DNA of 64,000 nt, taken from the NCBI GenBank assembly GCA_017893485.1, contig CM030366.1:104133796-104197795 (forward strand), in the 5' to 3' direction. The DNA comes from Hemerocallis citrina (taxonomy: Eukaryota > Streptophyta > Magnoliopsida > Asparagales > Asphodelaceae). Position numbers and translations under genes: made by a program. Shown in pieces: positions 1-11,745 of the stretch (position 1 is its first letter; each line of letters starts with the position of its first letter). The notes under the pieces were generated by a model. It worked only from the letters and a program-made list of their open reading frames with translations, was not told where the DNA came from and made no database searches.

Positions 1-1897
1 TCCACGAAAAATCTAGCGTATTCCCCTATAGGTATAGACTCAAAATAACAAGTTTCATAATATTCCAGTAAGTATAGATCAGCCATAAAAAATAAGAAGC
101 AACACAAAAACATAGTTTGACGAATCTGGAATTCTCAACACTGCTGTACGAAAACTAAGATATCTCGCAACCAGTGAATCGAAATCCAATTCCGACAAAA
201 GGACATGAAAATAGATAGATTTTACTAACTTTCATATTTCATAAAGAATTTTCATACAGTATAAGGAATTATAGTGAAAATAGAGTTCTATACTGAACAG
301 TGCGCAATTTACAGTATGAGTAGATTTTAGAAAAGAATATGAAACACCGCATAAAACTTATCTTTAAAATTTCTCAAAAATATGGATAGTCCCTAACATC
401 ATATAGAAACACTGAGCAAAATATTGGATCAATATATTATGTATAAAATAGTTCTTGAAAATAATTTGTTAACAAAATCAACCCAAAACAGAATCTGGAA
501 TTGATCGACACGTCTGTACCAAAACCTTCATATCTCAGTCATAAGAAATTCAAATCAAGTAAAACTAGTGGGGTTTGAAAATAGACAAAATTATCTAAAA
601 TTCATCTTTTATTTTGGAATTAGGATTCGTACTGTAACATGGACGAAAACAGCAATCAAAACAGAACAAGCGGCAAATACAGATTTCACACCTCTAATCA
701 AGAACACCATAACTTTCACAATATTGATCCAAACACATCCAAACTTGAAATAAAACCTACCAAACATCTAAAAATCATGATTTAGGATTACTAACATGTC
801 CATACCTATTATTTTTATATGGGCATTCAATCAAACACAATTCATGCAAATAATCACATACATGCATCAAAATCAAGTTTTGGGCATAACCTAATTTATT
901 TCCTATCATAGTTGGTGTCATAAGTCATCTACGGCCAAATTAACACAATAGAGACAAAACCCATCAAGAAAAACAAAAATTTTGGTTGTCTCTAGACCCA
1001 ACTATGCTATATGTGAACTTTTTGACTTGTATCAATCTAATGAATTGTAGTACAAGTTACTTGCCTTGTTATGGAGATGAACGCGATGCAAATAGTCTTA
1101 GGAGCAAAACCCACGGGCGAATCTTCTCCAAACGCGAATCCAAGCAAACCCACGAACAAAAACTCCCACACGAACAATCTCCTAGATGCGACGAACAAAG
1201 TGGAGAATACCCACTTCACGAATCACAAGGAGAAGAGTTTCACGATGGTTGTGATGTGGATGGTGGTCTTGGTGGTTGCCGGCCAACAAGGAGGAGGGGG
1301 TTGTAGGGTTTGGATGGATGGTAGTCGATTTGGAGGCTAGGAGGGTGGGCTCGGTTGGGAGATGGTTGCACAGGCCGGGATTGAATAGGAGGGGGAGGCC
1401 GGGATGCAACAATGGGGAGAGAGAGGGTTAATAGAGATTAGGGTTCGGGTTTATTAGGAGTTTGTAGGTATTTATATAGGAGGTAAAAAGTGGGTTAATG
1501 GGTTGTGGGTATGAGTATGTAATAATAGGTATACAAATGGGTAATGGGTATTGGGTAGATTTCAAATGGGGATACAATTTATAGTGAATTCTATGGATCC
1601 TAAAAATCTCATTATGGGTCAAAAATCATACGTTTGGGAAAACATCACCAAAATACCATTACAACACCATGAAAAAATATAATGAAGATAATGAGGCCAA
1701 AAATGAAGAAAAGAAACCAAAATGGCAAAAACGAACCAAAACGACGAACAAACAACACAATGAGCTCAAAATGAAATAAAATGGATATATATTGAAAATA
1801 TTCCAATATACGGTTCAGAAAAAATACAAGAGATATAAAAATATACAAAAATGAAAAATACACTCCAAAATATATAAAATGAAAAACTGGGGTTACA
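1..1897 (-). mobile_element. Partial long LTR of a Ty3/gypsy element, cut by the window start
   Basis: This stretch aligns by eye with about 12230-14821, another LTR in the window. Shared landmarks in the same order are a block around 'catatttcataa', the words 'gtacaagttacttgcct', a G-rich leader and a terminus ending in GGGGTTACA. A TATA-type box on the minus strand (TATATAAAT, about 1469-1477) marks the probable promoter, so the LTR is in minus orientation. The right terminus is 1896-1897 (CA). Flanking base 1898 onward is hAT transposase coding sequence, so this LTR inserted into the hAT element. The left end and the TSD partner lie outside the window. ORFs inside have no recognisable product. 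Confidence 0.6.
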
Positions 1898-2287
1898 TTT
1901 AATTTACTTGCACAACTTCAATCAAAAAAACCTAGGACTAATCAACCAAATGAATTACATTGGTATAATCAACAAGATTCTGAAAGTTTTACTTCTACAC
2001 TTGATATTTTACAATGGTGGAAAGACCATGAACATACTTAGAGTATTCTTAAATATATGGCTAAAGATCTACTAACTCCTCATGTCTCTACAGTTGCTTC
2101 AGAAAGTGCATTTTCTACAAGTGGCAGAGTTCTAACCAATTACAGGAATCGCTTGAAGCCCAAATCGTTGAAGATGCTCGTCTGCACGAAAGACTGGATG
2201 AAGGTCGAAGATAGGACTGAAGGAAAAGGGTTCGACATGTCTACAAGTGGAAGCAACTCGCCGGAAGAACAACAACAACAACAATAG
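1898..2287 (+). pseudogene. hAT (Ac-like) transposase, C-terminal dimerisation domain fragment
   Basis: One frame from 1898 to the stop at 2285-2287 encodes the C-terminal end of an Ac/Tam3-type transposase. Visible hallmarks are LDILQWWKDH, then STVASESAFSTSGRV and NYRNRL, then a CTKDW motif near the end. These match the order of the conserved hAT dimerisation region. There is an in-frame TAG at 2039-2041 where Ac-like proteins have a continuous chain. The whole N-terminal DDE/RNase-H-like core is absent because the LTR ending at 1897 replaces it. It is therefore a dead fragment. It would have acted in the nucleus in cut-and-paste transposition. Confidence 0.85.
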
Positions 2288-2825
2288 CAACCAACATGAA
2301 GAATTGAAGACCAACAACAACAACAACAAATTGAAGACCAACAAATTGAACAAAATTGTATAAAATCTTTGTTTGTTATAAAAAAATTAGCATAATTGAA
2401 GAAAATTAAAATTGTATCGAAGAAATTTATTATTGTATAAAATAAATTTATAGAAAATCTTTGTTTATTATTAAAAATTTGGAAAATTGTATAAGTAAAA
2501 ATCATATTAATAATATATACATTTTTTGTTAGCAATTTCACTCTTTGATTCTTATTATTATTATTATTATTACATTTTTCTATTATTATTAAAATTACAT
2601 TTTTTAAGTTAAAAAAATAAAATAAAATTAGACGGGCCAACCCGCAACCCAACCCGACCCAACCCGGGTTGGACCCGAATGGGTTCGCGGGTTGGGCGGG
2701 TCGAGTTTTTGCAATTCCAACTCGGACTAGTTGCCACTCAGACCCGACCCGAACCCGCCCTAGTTGGGTTCCAACCCGGACGGGTTCGATCCAACCCGGC
2801 CCGGTTGACCCGTTTGCCAACCCTA
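2288..2825 (+). mobile_element. 3' non-coding and terminal region of the same hAT element
   Basis: After the transposase stop come CAA-rich runs and about 250 bp of AT-rich sequence. From 2632 follows a dense cluster of short words ACCCG, CCAACCC, GGGTTGG and their complements. Such subterminal motif clusters are usual for hAT elements. The cluster ends at about 2825 with TTTGCCAACCCTA, a terminus common in plant hAT elements. The other terminus has been lost, so no TSD can be confirmed. Confidence 0.6.
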
Positions 2826-2859
2826 TCCGAGGGGTTCAGATTCTCCTTGACTTCGGATC

Positions 2860-3080
2860 TCGGATTGTCATTGGAAGCACCATCAAAATGGTGCAAGCCA
2901 CTCACTTACAACAAGTCATGGGGGTCGGATTCTCCTCAGCTTCGGCTCTCTAATTGTCATTCGAAGTACTCTAAATATGGTGCGAACCACCCACTCACAA
3001 TGAGGTCCGGACTTTCATCGATATCGGCCCTCAGATTGTCATCCGAGACACCCACAAAAATGGGGCAGTAGTCTAGCATC
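2860..3080. repeat. Short tandem array (about 80-bp units, three copies), related to the array at 33.4 kb
   Basis: Three units share a CGGATTGTCATTCGA-like core at about 2873, 2953 and 3034, spaced 80-81 bp. Each is followed by a phrase resembling 'cacaaaa(t)ggtgc'. The same core and phrase recur in the 11-copy array at 33425-34370. This suggests both are pieces of one retrotransposon family whose non-coding part carries tandem repeats. Confidence 0.6.
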
Positions 3081-3930
3081 AATGGAACCCCATATCCTAT
3101 CGGCGGTTCTACCTTCGGATTGTGATCTGAATCCCAACTAAAGAAAACTCTCACAGTTCGAACAAAGTGATGATACTTTTATTACAACAAGATAGGAGTT
3201 ACATGTCAGAATTACAAGCTTAAAGTACATAAAAAATACAAATACAAAGCATAAAGGTCCAACCCTAGGAGACTCCTTCGTTGCCATATGGATTCAGGCT
3301 CATGATATCCACCCCAATAGTGTGAGTCCCTACCTTTGACAAATCTAGGCCCTCTCGAACATTAGTCACACTCGACGACTCTGCCACCCTAATTTGAGCA
3401 TTGCCTATGGTAAGGGGCCATTAGTCTGGAGCGAGTCCCCATGTAAGGAGCTCGCCACGAGAATAAGCTTATGAAGGGGGTTGACTAATCTGATTCCTCA
3501 AATTTCAACCCAAAGTGGTATATTTCCAAGTACCACTCCACGAGCATCCGCTTAAGGATGGACTCTGAGGATCGCTCCCCTTCTGACCTGTCAAGGAAGT
3601 CCCCCTATGCTCAATTAGATTAAAACTCATATCAGACATTGCCTCCTTTAGACGCGAGAGTTCTTGCATGATGCTTTGCGATCTCTGGATGTGATAAGTG
3701 AACTCTCCCTCCCGATATCTAGCCTCTTTTCAAAGCTAAATGATGCAACTTGCTGCAAAGAAACTGGATCTTGGTCTTTCGAGGCTCTACCACTAGATGA
3801 ATTGAACAATTCAAGTCTTAAGGGTCGGACAAAGTCATGAAAAGATGAGCAAACTATGAGTACTTAAGCTTCAAGACATTTCTTATTCAAATAAAGATAA
3901 ACAGTACAAGGGGGCAGTGGCCTATCCACA
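3081..3930. other. No gene recognised
   Basis: This is low-complexity to moderate-complexity sequence without a supportable ORF or structured repeat. It lies between the short tandem array and the gag-like fragment and is probably untranslated or decayed parts of the same retrotransposon. I see no promoter or RNA gene in it. Confidence 0.4.
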
Positions 3931-4084
3931 TTAGGCGAATACAATGGAGGAAAGAATTAGAAAACAACAAACTACTTGGGGGCGCACCTCGACGGTAGCA
4001 TCGGTGGCGACGTCATTTATAGGAGGGACCGAGGCATCAACATCGGCCTGTAGGTCCCCCTCACCTTCAGAAGATATCTCCTTG
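3931..4084 (-). pseudogene. Gag-like ORF of a Tat-type/gypsy-like element, C-terminal piece
   Basis: The minus-strand reading gives an acidic segment (EISSEGEGDLQADVDAS) that continues, after removal of the TRIM composite and one copy of its TSD, from the proline-rich segment encoded at 6451-6480. The coding chain therefore spans 3931-4084, 6451-7005 and 9537-9898. The type resembles the plant 'putative gypsy-type transposon' gag-like proteins (PF04195-like): an N-terminal domain, a coiled coil and an acidic tail. This identification rests on layout and composition, not on a search. Confidence 0.4.
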
Positions 4085-4622
4085 TGTAATGCCCTGGTCC
4101 ACTCAGCAGCATGCATGTCTACGTGCATCTATGCCCCCTACAGAACCTGACCACAGCCCCACTACAGGGCACAACCCTCACCAAAAGTTCTATACCTTAG
4201 TAGGTGCTCTTGGATCATTGGCAACTCTATATAAATACTCATCACTCAGTTTACAAATCCGATATAAGTATGTTAATCTAGGGGTATTACAATCACCCCT
4301 CCTTTGGACAGCATCCTCGCTAAGATTGGGACTCGCATCCAATCCATGACATTCTTTCTAACTGATGTGATCCACATGGATGCCACTACCCTCAATCTGC
4401 CATTGTACTACCTAGGCCATACTGCCAGTACTGTCTCTAGCCCTATCAGTGTGTACATCCACTGTGGACCACCATTGGTGTCGAAAGTGGGTTCTGATAC
4501 CATTTGTAATGCCCCGGGTCCGCTCAACAGCTGCAAGGTGCTCTTGGATCCTTGGCAATCTAATATATAATATACCCCACTTCCCAACCAATATGGGACT
4601 ATGTTAATCTAGGTGTATTACA
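4085..4622 (-). repeat. TRIM unit 1 (second LTR internally deleted)
   Basis: The left LTR is 4085-4291 (207 bp). The internal part is 4292-4504 (213 bp). The right LTR is 4505-4622 and lacks about 85 bp of its middle compared with its partner. On the minus strand the PBS-like word TGGTATCAGAAC lies just inside the right LTR, differing by one base from the initiator-Met PBS. The purine tract AAAGGAGGGGTGAT lies just inside the left LTR. A TATATAAAT word on the + strand of the left LTR is near 4230. There is no coding capacity. Confidence 0.7.
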
Positions 4623-5812
4623 ATCTATGACTTCAATTCCTGCTCGATCCAATTCTTCCACCAGTTCTTTCTATGCCGTAATTAGGGTGGACAAACTGCT
4701 CTGCTGGTTAAGAGCATTAGCCACCACATTCACCTTCTTAGGGTGGTAACTTATTTCATAACAAATGTCTTCTACTACTTCTAACCACCGCATCTGTAGT
4801 AGATTTAGATCTTACTGCTGGAAAATGTACTTCAGACTCTTGTGGTCGGTGTACATATTAACTTTCTCTCCATATACATAATGCCTCAACTGTTTCAGAG
4901 CAAATTTATTGCTGCTAGTTTCAAATTGTGAGTTGGGTATCTTTTCTCATGTGGTCGTAGTTGCCTGGACCCATAAGATGTAACATTTCCCTCTTGCATC
5001 AAGACACAACACAATCCCCTGAATGAGGCATCATTGTAGATATCATAGTCTTTTCCTATATGCGGTAGTACCAATACTGGTGCCATCGTCAGCTTCACCT
5101 TCAACTCCTAAAAACTTGCCTCACACTTGTCGATCCATGTGAAGCTCACATTCATCTTAGTCAGTCCAGTTAATGGTACCGTTATATGTGCATATCCTTG
5201 GATTAAAGGCAGATAGTATCCCGTCAACCCCAAGAAACTCTTGATTTCCTTCACAGTCGTGGGTCGAGGCCATCCCTTCACCGCCTTTATCTTCTACAGA
5301 TCAGTGGCTGCTCCCTCTTTAGAAATGATGTGTCCCAGAAATGCAACTTTGGACTTCTAGAATTCACACTTGGATAATTTTGCTTACAATCTATGCTCAT
5401 GCAACTTATTCAACGCTTCTGCTAAGTGTTTGGCATGATCCTCTTCCATCTTCGAGTACACAAGAATATCGTCGATGAATACCACGACAAATGAATCAAT
5501 GAACGGTCGTAGAATTCGGTTCATTATGTCCATGAATATTGCCCACACATTACTTACTCCAAACGACATGACTAAAAACTCACAGTGTCCATGCTGAGTC
5601 ATGAAAGCCGTCTTGTGTATATCTTTCTCCTTAACTCGAATATGGTGATAACCTGACTGTAGGTCGATCTTGGAGAAAATTACTGCTCCCTGAAGCTTAT
5701 CAAACAAATCGTCAATTCGAGGAATTAGGTACTTGTTTTGAATTATCACCTTGTTCAGCTCACGATAATCGATGCATTTCCTCATCGGCTCGTCATTCTT
5801 CTTGTAATCATT
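4623..5812 (-). pseudogene. Ty3/gypsy reverse transcriptase-RNase H fragment
   Basis: Minus-strand reading frames give RT motifs in order: [48 protein letters not shown] and [10 protein letters not shown] (catalytic FIDD present). Downstream is an RNase H start ([44 protein letters not shown]). These are chromovirus-type signatures. Frameshifts and stops separate the blocks, and both ends are cut at TRIM LTRs: the N-terminal side ends at 5812 just before the [13 protein letters not shown] region. It lacks protease, integrase and gag, so it is a captured fragment and cannot act alone. Confidence 0.85.
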
Positions 5813-6445
5813 TGTAATGCCATGGGTCCACTCAAAAGTTGCATGCCTACACGCATGTACGCGCCCTACAGGACCTAACCATGGCCCCATCACATGGCAC
5901 AACCTATGCAAAAGTGTTATAGCCTAGTAGGTGCTCTTGGATCCGTGACAATTTAATATATAATAACTCATACCCCACTTCCCAACCAATATGAGACAAT
6001 TTAACCTAGGGGTATTACAATCACCCCACCTTTAGACTTAGCGTCCTCGCTAAGTTCGGGACCCGCATCCAATCCAGGACATCCTTCTAGCCGATGTGAT
6101 CCACGTGGATGCCATTATCCTAAACCTTCCATTGTACTGTCCTGACCTTACTACCAGTGTATTGTCCCTAGCCCTATTAGTGTGTACATCCACTTTTGTA
6201 CCACAATCGGTGTCAAAAGTCAGCCCTGATACTACTTGTAACGCCTCGGGTCTGCTCAGCAGCATGCACGCCTACGCGCGTCTACGTGCCCTACATAATC
6301 TAACCATGGTCCCACTACATGGCACAACCTCACTAAAAGTGATATAGCTTAGTAGATGTTCTTAGATCCTTGGCAATTTCATATAAATACTCATCACTCA
6401 CTTTACAAATTTGATATGAGACTATGTTAATCTAGGAGTAATACA
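5813..6445 (-). repeat. TRIM unit 2 (complete LTR-internal-LTR)
   Basis: The left LTR is 5813-6019 (207 bp), the internal region 6020-6236 (217 bp) and the right LTR 6237-6445 (209 bp). Both LTRs start TGTAA and end in AATACA or ATTACA. A purine tract (complement of ATCACCCCACCTTTAG) follows the left LTR, and a PBS-like word degraded from TGGTATCAG precedes the right LTR on the minus strand. Its left flank (TCATT) does not match its right flank (CCTTG), whereas the right flank matches the left flank of unit 1. Confidence 0.7.
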
Positions 6446-6450
6446 CCTTG

Positions 6451-7005
6451 GGCGGGCGCGGGGGAGGGGGGCTTTGATATCCATGTCGAACAAGAAGTCC
6501 CCAAGGTCGATGTCGAGATGGAAGTGGTGGACGTGCGCCGGCGCCTTCTGATAGGCCTGCTCCTTACCCAGGATGAGCATGTCGATGACCTTCATTCAGT
6601 CATCCTCCAGCTCCTTCTCGACAGCCACCCATCACTCTTTCTCGAGCTTCAACACACCCTATCGGCATCTGCCAAGGTAAGCTCAATGGTCGTTGCCTTC
6701 TCCCTTACAAGGCCTCATCGTACTGCGCTTTGAGGTCGTGGTATTGCTTTCTCAATCATTGAGAGGCGGTTATACTTCTTCTTTAAACCCACCTCATGTT
6801 GGCACATATGCTCGGCCATTTGAAGAGACACCTGCCGAGAGCCCAACACTTAGAAACATTTCAAGGAAATTGCAAAAAAATAAAATTTTTATGAGCGGAT
6901 AGGACACTTACCTCGAATATCGTCTTCGACGACTTGACGTATCTCGACTCATAGGTCTCTGTGGCGAGCACCTTTCTATCGTGGGGAGGGGCAATGGATT
7001 CCAGG
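6451..7005 (-). pseudogene. Gag-like ORF of a Tat-type/gypsy-like element, middle piece with a probable intron
   Basis: Reading the minus strand from 7005, a segment with ESIAPPHDRKVLATETYESRY ends at a good splice donor (GAG/GTAAGT, about 6911). After an AT-rich stretch comes an acceptor (CTCGGCAG, about 6829), then a coiled-coil-like, Glu/Lys/Leu-rich part. Near 6500 is HHFHLDIDLGDFLFDMDIK followed by prolines. Stops and frameshifts break the coiled-coil part. Spliced gag-like ORFs with a central coiled coil and an acidic tail occur in plant PF04195-type elements. This piece is separated from its upstream part by the LTR at 7006-9536. Confidence 0.4.
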
Positions 7006-9536
7006 TGTAACGCCCCGAATTCCAAATAATGCTGAATTCGAAGTTCCACAGGATCTTTACACTTCACTTCGTACAATTTTACAAAGAAATTTGAACTTTT
7101 TATAATACAACAGAGTCCTTTACATTTATTTACACAGAGGAAGGTAAAATGAAGTACAATAATGAAAAATTATACAATTGCAACATCTTTAAAATTTAAA
7201 TAAATCAACAGCAGCATATCAACTTTATGTCTTCATGAAAATCCAACTCCTGCATATAAAACTGTGGGCACGTTAGTTACTTACAACCGACAAAAATGTT
7301 ATATACGGCCATCCTCTCTATGCCAAAAATATAACGATCTTAATACTTTAACAAACCATAAACTTAAATGCAAATAAAGTGTTAAATGTGACTACTCTAA
7401 ACATGTAAGTGTATGCAATGCCTTAATGCCCAATGCAGATATTTTATATTAAGATGACACTAATGCATACTTGTTCGGATTCTATGCATCCCATACTACA
7501 TAGGTCCGAGGGAAAGTACCTACGTACTCCACATTAAAGGGTTCGATCCTTCACTATGAAAACTACCCAGTAATAAAAGCAAGGTTTAGACATTCCACAA
7601 GTACGGGTCCCAGTCCTGGAGTACACCGTCCGACTGTTATAACAGACTCCTCGTTGTGCAAACATCCCGCAAGTGCCCCTCTAGCCCCGGTATATGTATG
7701 TACACTGGAGTACAGCAAACTATCCGCCCGACTACACATAGTCCCGGATTTAAAATAAAATCTCGTCTCCATTGAATAAACCTTAGTCTCGGAGTACACC
7801 GCCCGACTATATAGAGTGCCCCACTTACGTTTATCCAGATTTTACTACATCTTCACTTATGTGCCTAGATTTTAAGTTCAAGACATGAATAAATTATCAT
7901 ACCTAGAGTTTAGTTTTACCCCTTACCAGACTTAATCACAAATACCGAGATAGCTCCATAGCCATATCTCAAAAATATAACTCAAATCTTTTAATTCAAT
8001 AATGTCGGTACCTGGGGTCTCACTAAACCTCTAGATCACAATCTTTCATGTACAAGAATCCATGGGTACTCATACCCTTCAATAATCATGTATTACACTC
8101 AATGTATTCTTATCTTCAATTTATTCACAATTTAATCAATGTCTTATTTTAGCATCATTCAGATTCATTTATTCATTCACATTTCTTTCCAAAAAAACTC
8201 TATATGAACTCATAATAAATTTCAATCTCATTAACATCTTAATCACATCAAATATGTCTTACTCAACATAAGTAAATGATCTCATCAAGAAAACTCATAA
8301 CATGGCAAATATTTTTCTTTTCTTCTCAAAATAAAATTCATATTCTCAAATAAATAATTTTGAAGTCAATAACTTATTTTCTATCTCAATTCCCCTTTTA
8401 ATTTCTCAAAATATACATGAAAATTTCTAAAACTATTTTTAATAAATTCTATATCATTTTATAGAAATATTAGATATTTTTCCTAAATTTTATTCACATT
8501 AAAAACCCCTTCGAAAAAAATTAAAACATCAAAAAAATCAAAAGGTAGCAGCCGGGTTTCGAACCCATGCCCAACAGCAAGCTACAGTAACCGACCCTAG
8601 GCGCCACCGAGAGCCACTAAGTCCAAGTGCACTTTGTGTTATAAAGGCAGGCCGAAATGTTCTTTATGCTGTGTTTCAGTGCTTGGGTAAATTTAAAATC
8701 AATCAAAAAAAAAGGGGATACCAGGTTTTGAACCCAGAATCTCAAACCACACCCGCGCTACAGTACAATCTTAAAGCTCAGCCGATAACTAGTAAGTCCA
8801 AGCCCAACTACTGTTATAAGAACATATGCCAAGATTTTGATCACACGGCACAGTAACTAGTTTATTTTCACAAACTTATACATATGATTGATCTAATCTT
8901 TTTAATGGACTGTAATTATCTCATTCATACTGAGTTTACTTGAAAACAGTAACTCACAAATTTCCAAACTTATATTTTAGACATTGTATCTATATTTCAA
9001 ATTATTTTTCTTTCATTAATGAACATGAATTGCATTTCTTTAATTTAATCAAAAATTAGCAATTGTGTATCTCATCCTTTCCACTCTCCCACTTTCTCCA
9101 ACTCTCCATCTCCCATAACTCCCGACCTCTCTCTCTCCCATAACCGACCACTCTCTCTCTCTCCTAAGACACGTGCACGTGTTGTGCACAAGTTCACACA
9201 CACACACACACAAATAAAAATCCTATAATTCTAATATGTGTATTAAAAGTTGTTACATGTCATGTGTGAGTCCATGCACAACCAAAAATTGGGATTTAAT
9301 TAATGGGCTTGTCTTGTGTGCTTTCTTTTAATTAATTAATTTAATTAGTCTTGTGGGCTAGAATCTATTTTTAGGTCCGTGGGTTTAATGAAAGGCTAAT
9401 AAAAAGACTCATGCATGCTAAAATAATAAATGAGAGTAACAAAAACAAAGATGGAAAAATAGATTAGCACATGCATCGTACGTACAAAAATTGAAAAATG
9501 TATTTTTAATTAAAAATAAAAATACGGGATGTTACA
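7006..9536 (-). mobile_element. Solo-type long LTR of a Ty3/gypsy element
   Basis: The segment starts TGTAACGCCCC and ends GGGATGTTACA, giving 6-bp inverted termini TGTAAC/GTTACA typical of plant chromovirus LTRs. Its flanks are the two halves of one gag-like ORF, so this is an insertion. The flanking pentamers are CCAGG (7001-7005) and CTCGG (9537-9541). They match at only 3 of 5 bases, so the TSD is degenerate or absent. It shares two short conserved blocks (about 7484-7510 and 7535-7560) with the LTRs at 10.4-10.7 kb and 29.9 kb. ORFs inside it have no recognisable product. Confidence 0.65.
8540..8830 (-). repeat. Two tandem copies of a tRNA-like (B-box-bearing) segment inside the LTR
   Basis: On the minus strand the first copy (about 8550-8625) contains GGGTTCGAAACCC, matching the pol III B-box core. 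Upstream is a TAGTGGC word with a G-rich stretch that could be an A-box relic. A diverged second copy (about 8718-8800) carries GGGTTCAAAACC, 'ctacagta' and 'agtaagtcc' in the same order. No cloverleaf can be drawn for either, so this is not a tRNA gene. It could be a SINE head absorbed into the LTR. Confidence 0.35.
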
Positions 9537-9898
9537 CTCGGGCCAGCGGAGCGACCAAGAGGTCCCACAGAGAGACCCCCTTTGTCACTGGCCAATCCAT
9601 GTACCACGACTCCTTAACCCCTCCTCCACAACCTTCATGACATCGAGATCGAACTTGGAAAGAGGGTTGGAAGAGTTCACCAGAGTGGTGATTCCTACAG
9701 CCGTGGCACTCGACTACACCTCAACAGGAGGCTTGGCATCCACGATGGTGAGCGCTTGAGCTTCCTAGTGTCCCAATCCGAGGGTCCCCGGGAGGACGAG
9801 GTTAAGACCTTCCTATTCCCCACGAGGATTCGACTGGTTTCTTCTTGGAGAGCTTCTATAACGCTCTGGATCTCCGTTACCGGACATCCGTGATGCAA
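9537..9898 (-). pseudogene. Gag-like ORF, upstream piece
   Basis: Minus-strand coding-like sequence (EIQSVIEALQEETSRILVGN, then a segment ending close to the junction at 9537) lies directly upstream of the piece at 7005. The frame is broken between the blocks. It is bounded on the right by the long LTR that begins near 9915. It is assigned to the same gag-like ORF as 6451-7005 because removing the LTR at 7006-9536 joins them. Confidence 0.35.
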
Positions 9899-11454
9899 CC
9901 AGAATCATTGCCTTCAAATGCATCTCAACACAGTAATAACACGAAAATTCAAAAACTTTTTATTGCTAAATAAGGTCATTACATCATCGATTACAACCAA
10001 TATCTTGTTCTTGAACCAGAATACAAATTATATTAACTCATTACATCTTATTACAAAATATTTATTAACTCCTCTTGTAAAGCTATCAGCTGTCTCTCGG
10101 AATGGTAATCGACTGATGATCGCCAAAGCACTGCTGAGTGGTCAATCTGCTTCCCTGGAACTTTTCCCTCGACTTGAGTCTTCCGCTGCGCGACTCTGAT
10201 ATTTCTACACCTGCTCGAAAGGTAGGACCGGTACCTAAAAGGTGGGGAACGTCAGTAATTCTACTAACGCAATACTGATAAGAAACAACGATCTCCAAAC
10301 TGGCAACTACAAATCATCTTGAATGGGAAAAGAAATGTGCATCCTAATTCCCTAGTGTTCGTGTATGCCATGATCTAACAACTAAATGCACCAGTCACAT
10401 GCCTTATTGTAATGCAAGCACGACTTTGGGACTCTGGATCCGCATGCATCTCATACTATATAGGTTCCAGAATCAAGCATGGCCTAATCTAATGCGTAAA
10501 ACAAAGAACGCACACGATCACCTACTCTAGTGCAATTTATTTGGGAACGTATGCATCTCATACTACATATTTCCCCAAAATCAACTTCAATAGAAACGTA
10601 TGCATCCCATACTACATACTTTCCAAAGAGTTCGTCTCTCCTGATTGTAGGGTTCAATCCTTCGTCATGCATCCTGCTCTTGTACTCATCCTGTTCCCAA
10701 TAGATTTCCGTGTCTGAGGAGATTGCAGTCCTTCGGTCTAGTCCCGTACTGCAGTCCCTAAAGTGGTGGTCGCATTTGCCACTTAGTACCCGCACACAGA
10801 TGCTACGCCCCGCTTCCCAAAAATACGGAATACAAGCACGTAACATTAGCCCAGCGATTGATTTTCATCATCCATAAGATTTTCAGGAATCTTTACAATA
10901 TCTCACAAAATAATCAGAGTCGGAAGCAAGAGAATCAACCACACATGCATAATTGAATCAATATACCAACATGATTTACTTGAAACAAAATGTATTAATC
11001 TCAAATAAATCATATCTGAACAAGTCAAAAATCCTGGGTCACATTGCCCAAATACAAATGAATCCAAGTACAAATATATTGTTCAAAATGAGCAACAGGA
11101 AATAAATAAAGATAGCAAAAGCTCCAGCCAACTAGAACTTTAGATCACATACTCCATCGGGCAGCTGATCACCAAAATCCGCAATTTGACAAATTGCAGC
11201 TCAAATTGCAGGAGAAGGAAAGAAAAAACAAGTATCCGTCAATTTCAAGTTACGGGCCACTTATAATGTAGGATACCAGCACATGGAAAAACTAACAAAT
11301 GGCATGGAATAATGCATCAACAGTGATAACTAGCATGAATCAGTAAAACAAAGTCAACTAGCATGGTATACTAACAGTACAAATGAATGTGTCCAGTGCA
11401 GTGTCATATGGCAACTAATAGTGTCCAGTAACAGTAAGCTCGGTATATTAGTGT

Positions 11455-11745
11455 AACAGTATTAGTCCAACAGTCTCAGTCTAACAGTATCAGTCTAACA
11501 GTATCAGTCTTATGTTCCTACAGTCTTGTGTGTATTACTAGCAAGGTAGCACTTCATGCGTCCCAAAAACATAACACATGGTTGCTACAACAAACAGTTT
11601 CGCTTTTAGATTTCATAGTGGACCATAATGGGGCAGTGTACTCGGGTATCAGTAACAGCAGCAGTAGCAGTAAAAGTAACAGTAGCAGTAGCAGAAAAGT
11701 AACAGTAATAGTAGCAGAAAAGTAACAGTAACAGTAGCAGTATGG
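11455..11745. repeat. Minisatellites inside the LTR (CAGTMTMAGTCTAA and AGTAACAGTAGC types)
   Basis: At about 11455-11512 a unit close to 'cagtatcagtctaa' is repeated three to four times. From 11650 to 11745 runs an imperfect array of AGTAACAGTAGCAG-like words. Both are low-complexity. The long runs of one or two residues in overlapping ORFs are translation artefacts. Confidence 0.7.

Larger units (their letters stand above)
4085..6445 (-). mobile_element. Composite TRIM retrotransposon carrying a Ty3/gypsy RT fragment (TSD CCTTG)
   Basis: The element is flanked by exact 5-bp duplications CCTTG at 4080-4084 and 6446-6450. It begins TGTAATGCC and ends AATACA. Inside are four copies of one short LTR (4085-4291, 4505-4622, 5813-6019, 6237-6445) arranged as LTR-internal-LTR, a gypsy pol fragment, then LTR-internal-LTR. 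The inner junctions carry no matching duplications, so the composite seems to have integrated as one unit. LTRs of about 207 bp and internal regions of about 215 bp, with an initiator-Met-type PBS and a purine tract, are typical of terminal-repeat retrotransposons in miniature. The pol fragment has the same orientation as the TRIM units. Confidence 0.7.

Noticed and set aside
4895..5911. An active reverse transcriptase gene
   Set aside because: The RT and RNase H blocks are in different frames with stops, and both ends are cut by TRIM LTRs.
8540..8640. A tRNA gene on the minus strand
   Set aside because: Only a B-box-like word is convincing; acceptor and anticodon stems cannot be formed.
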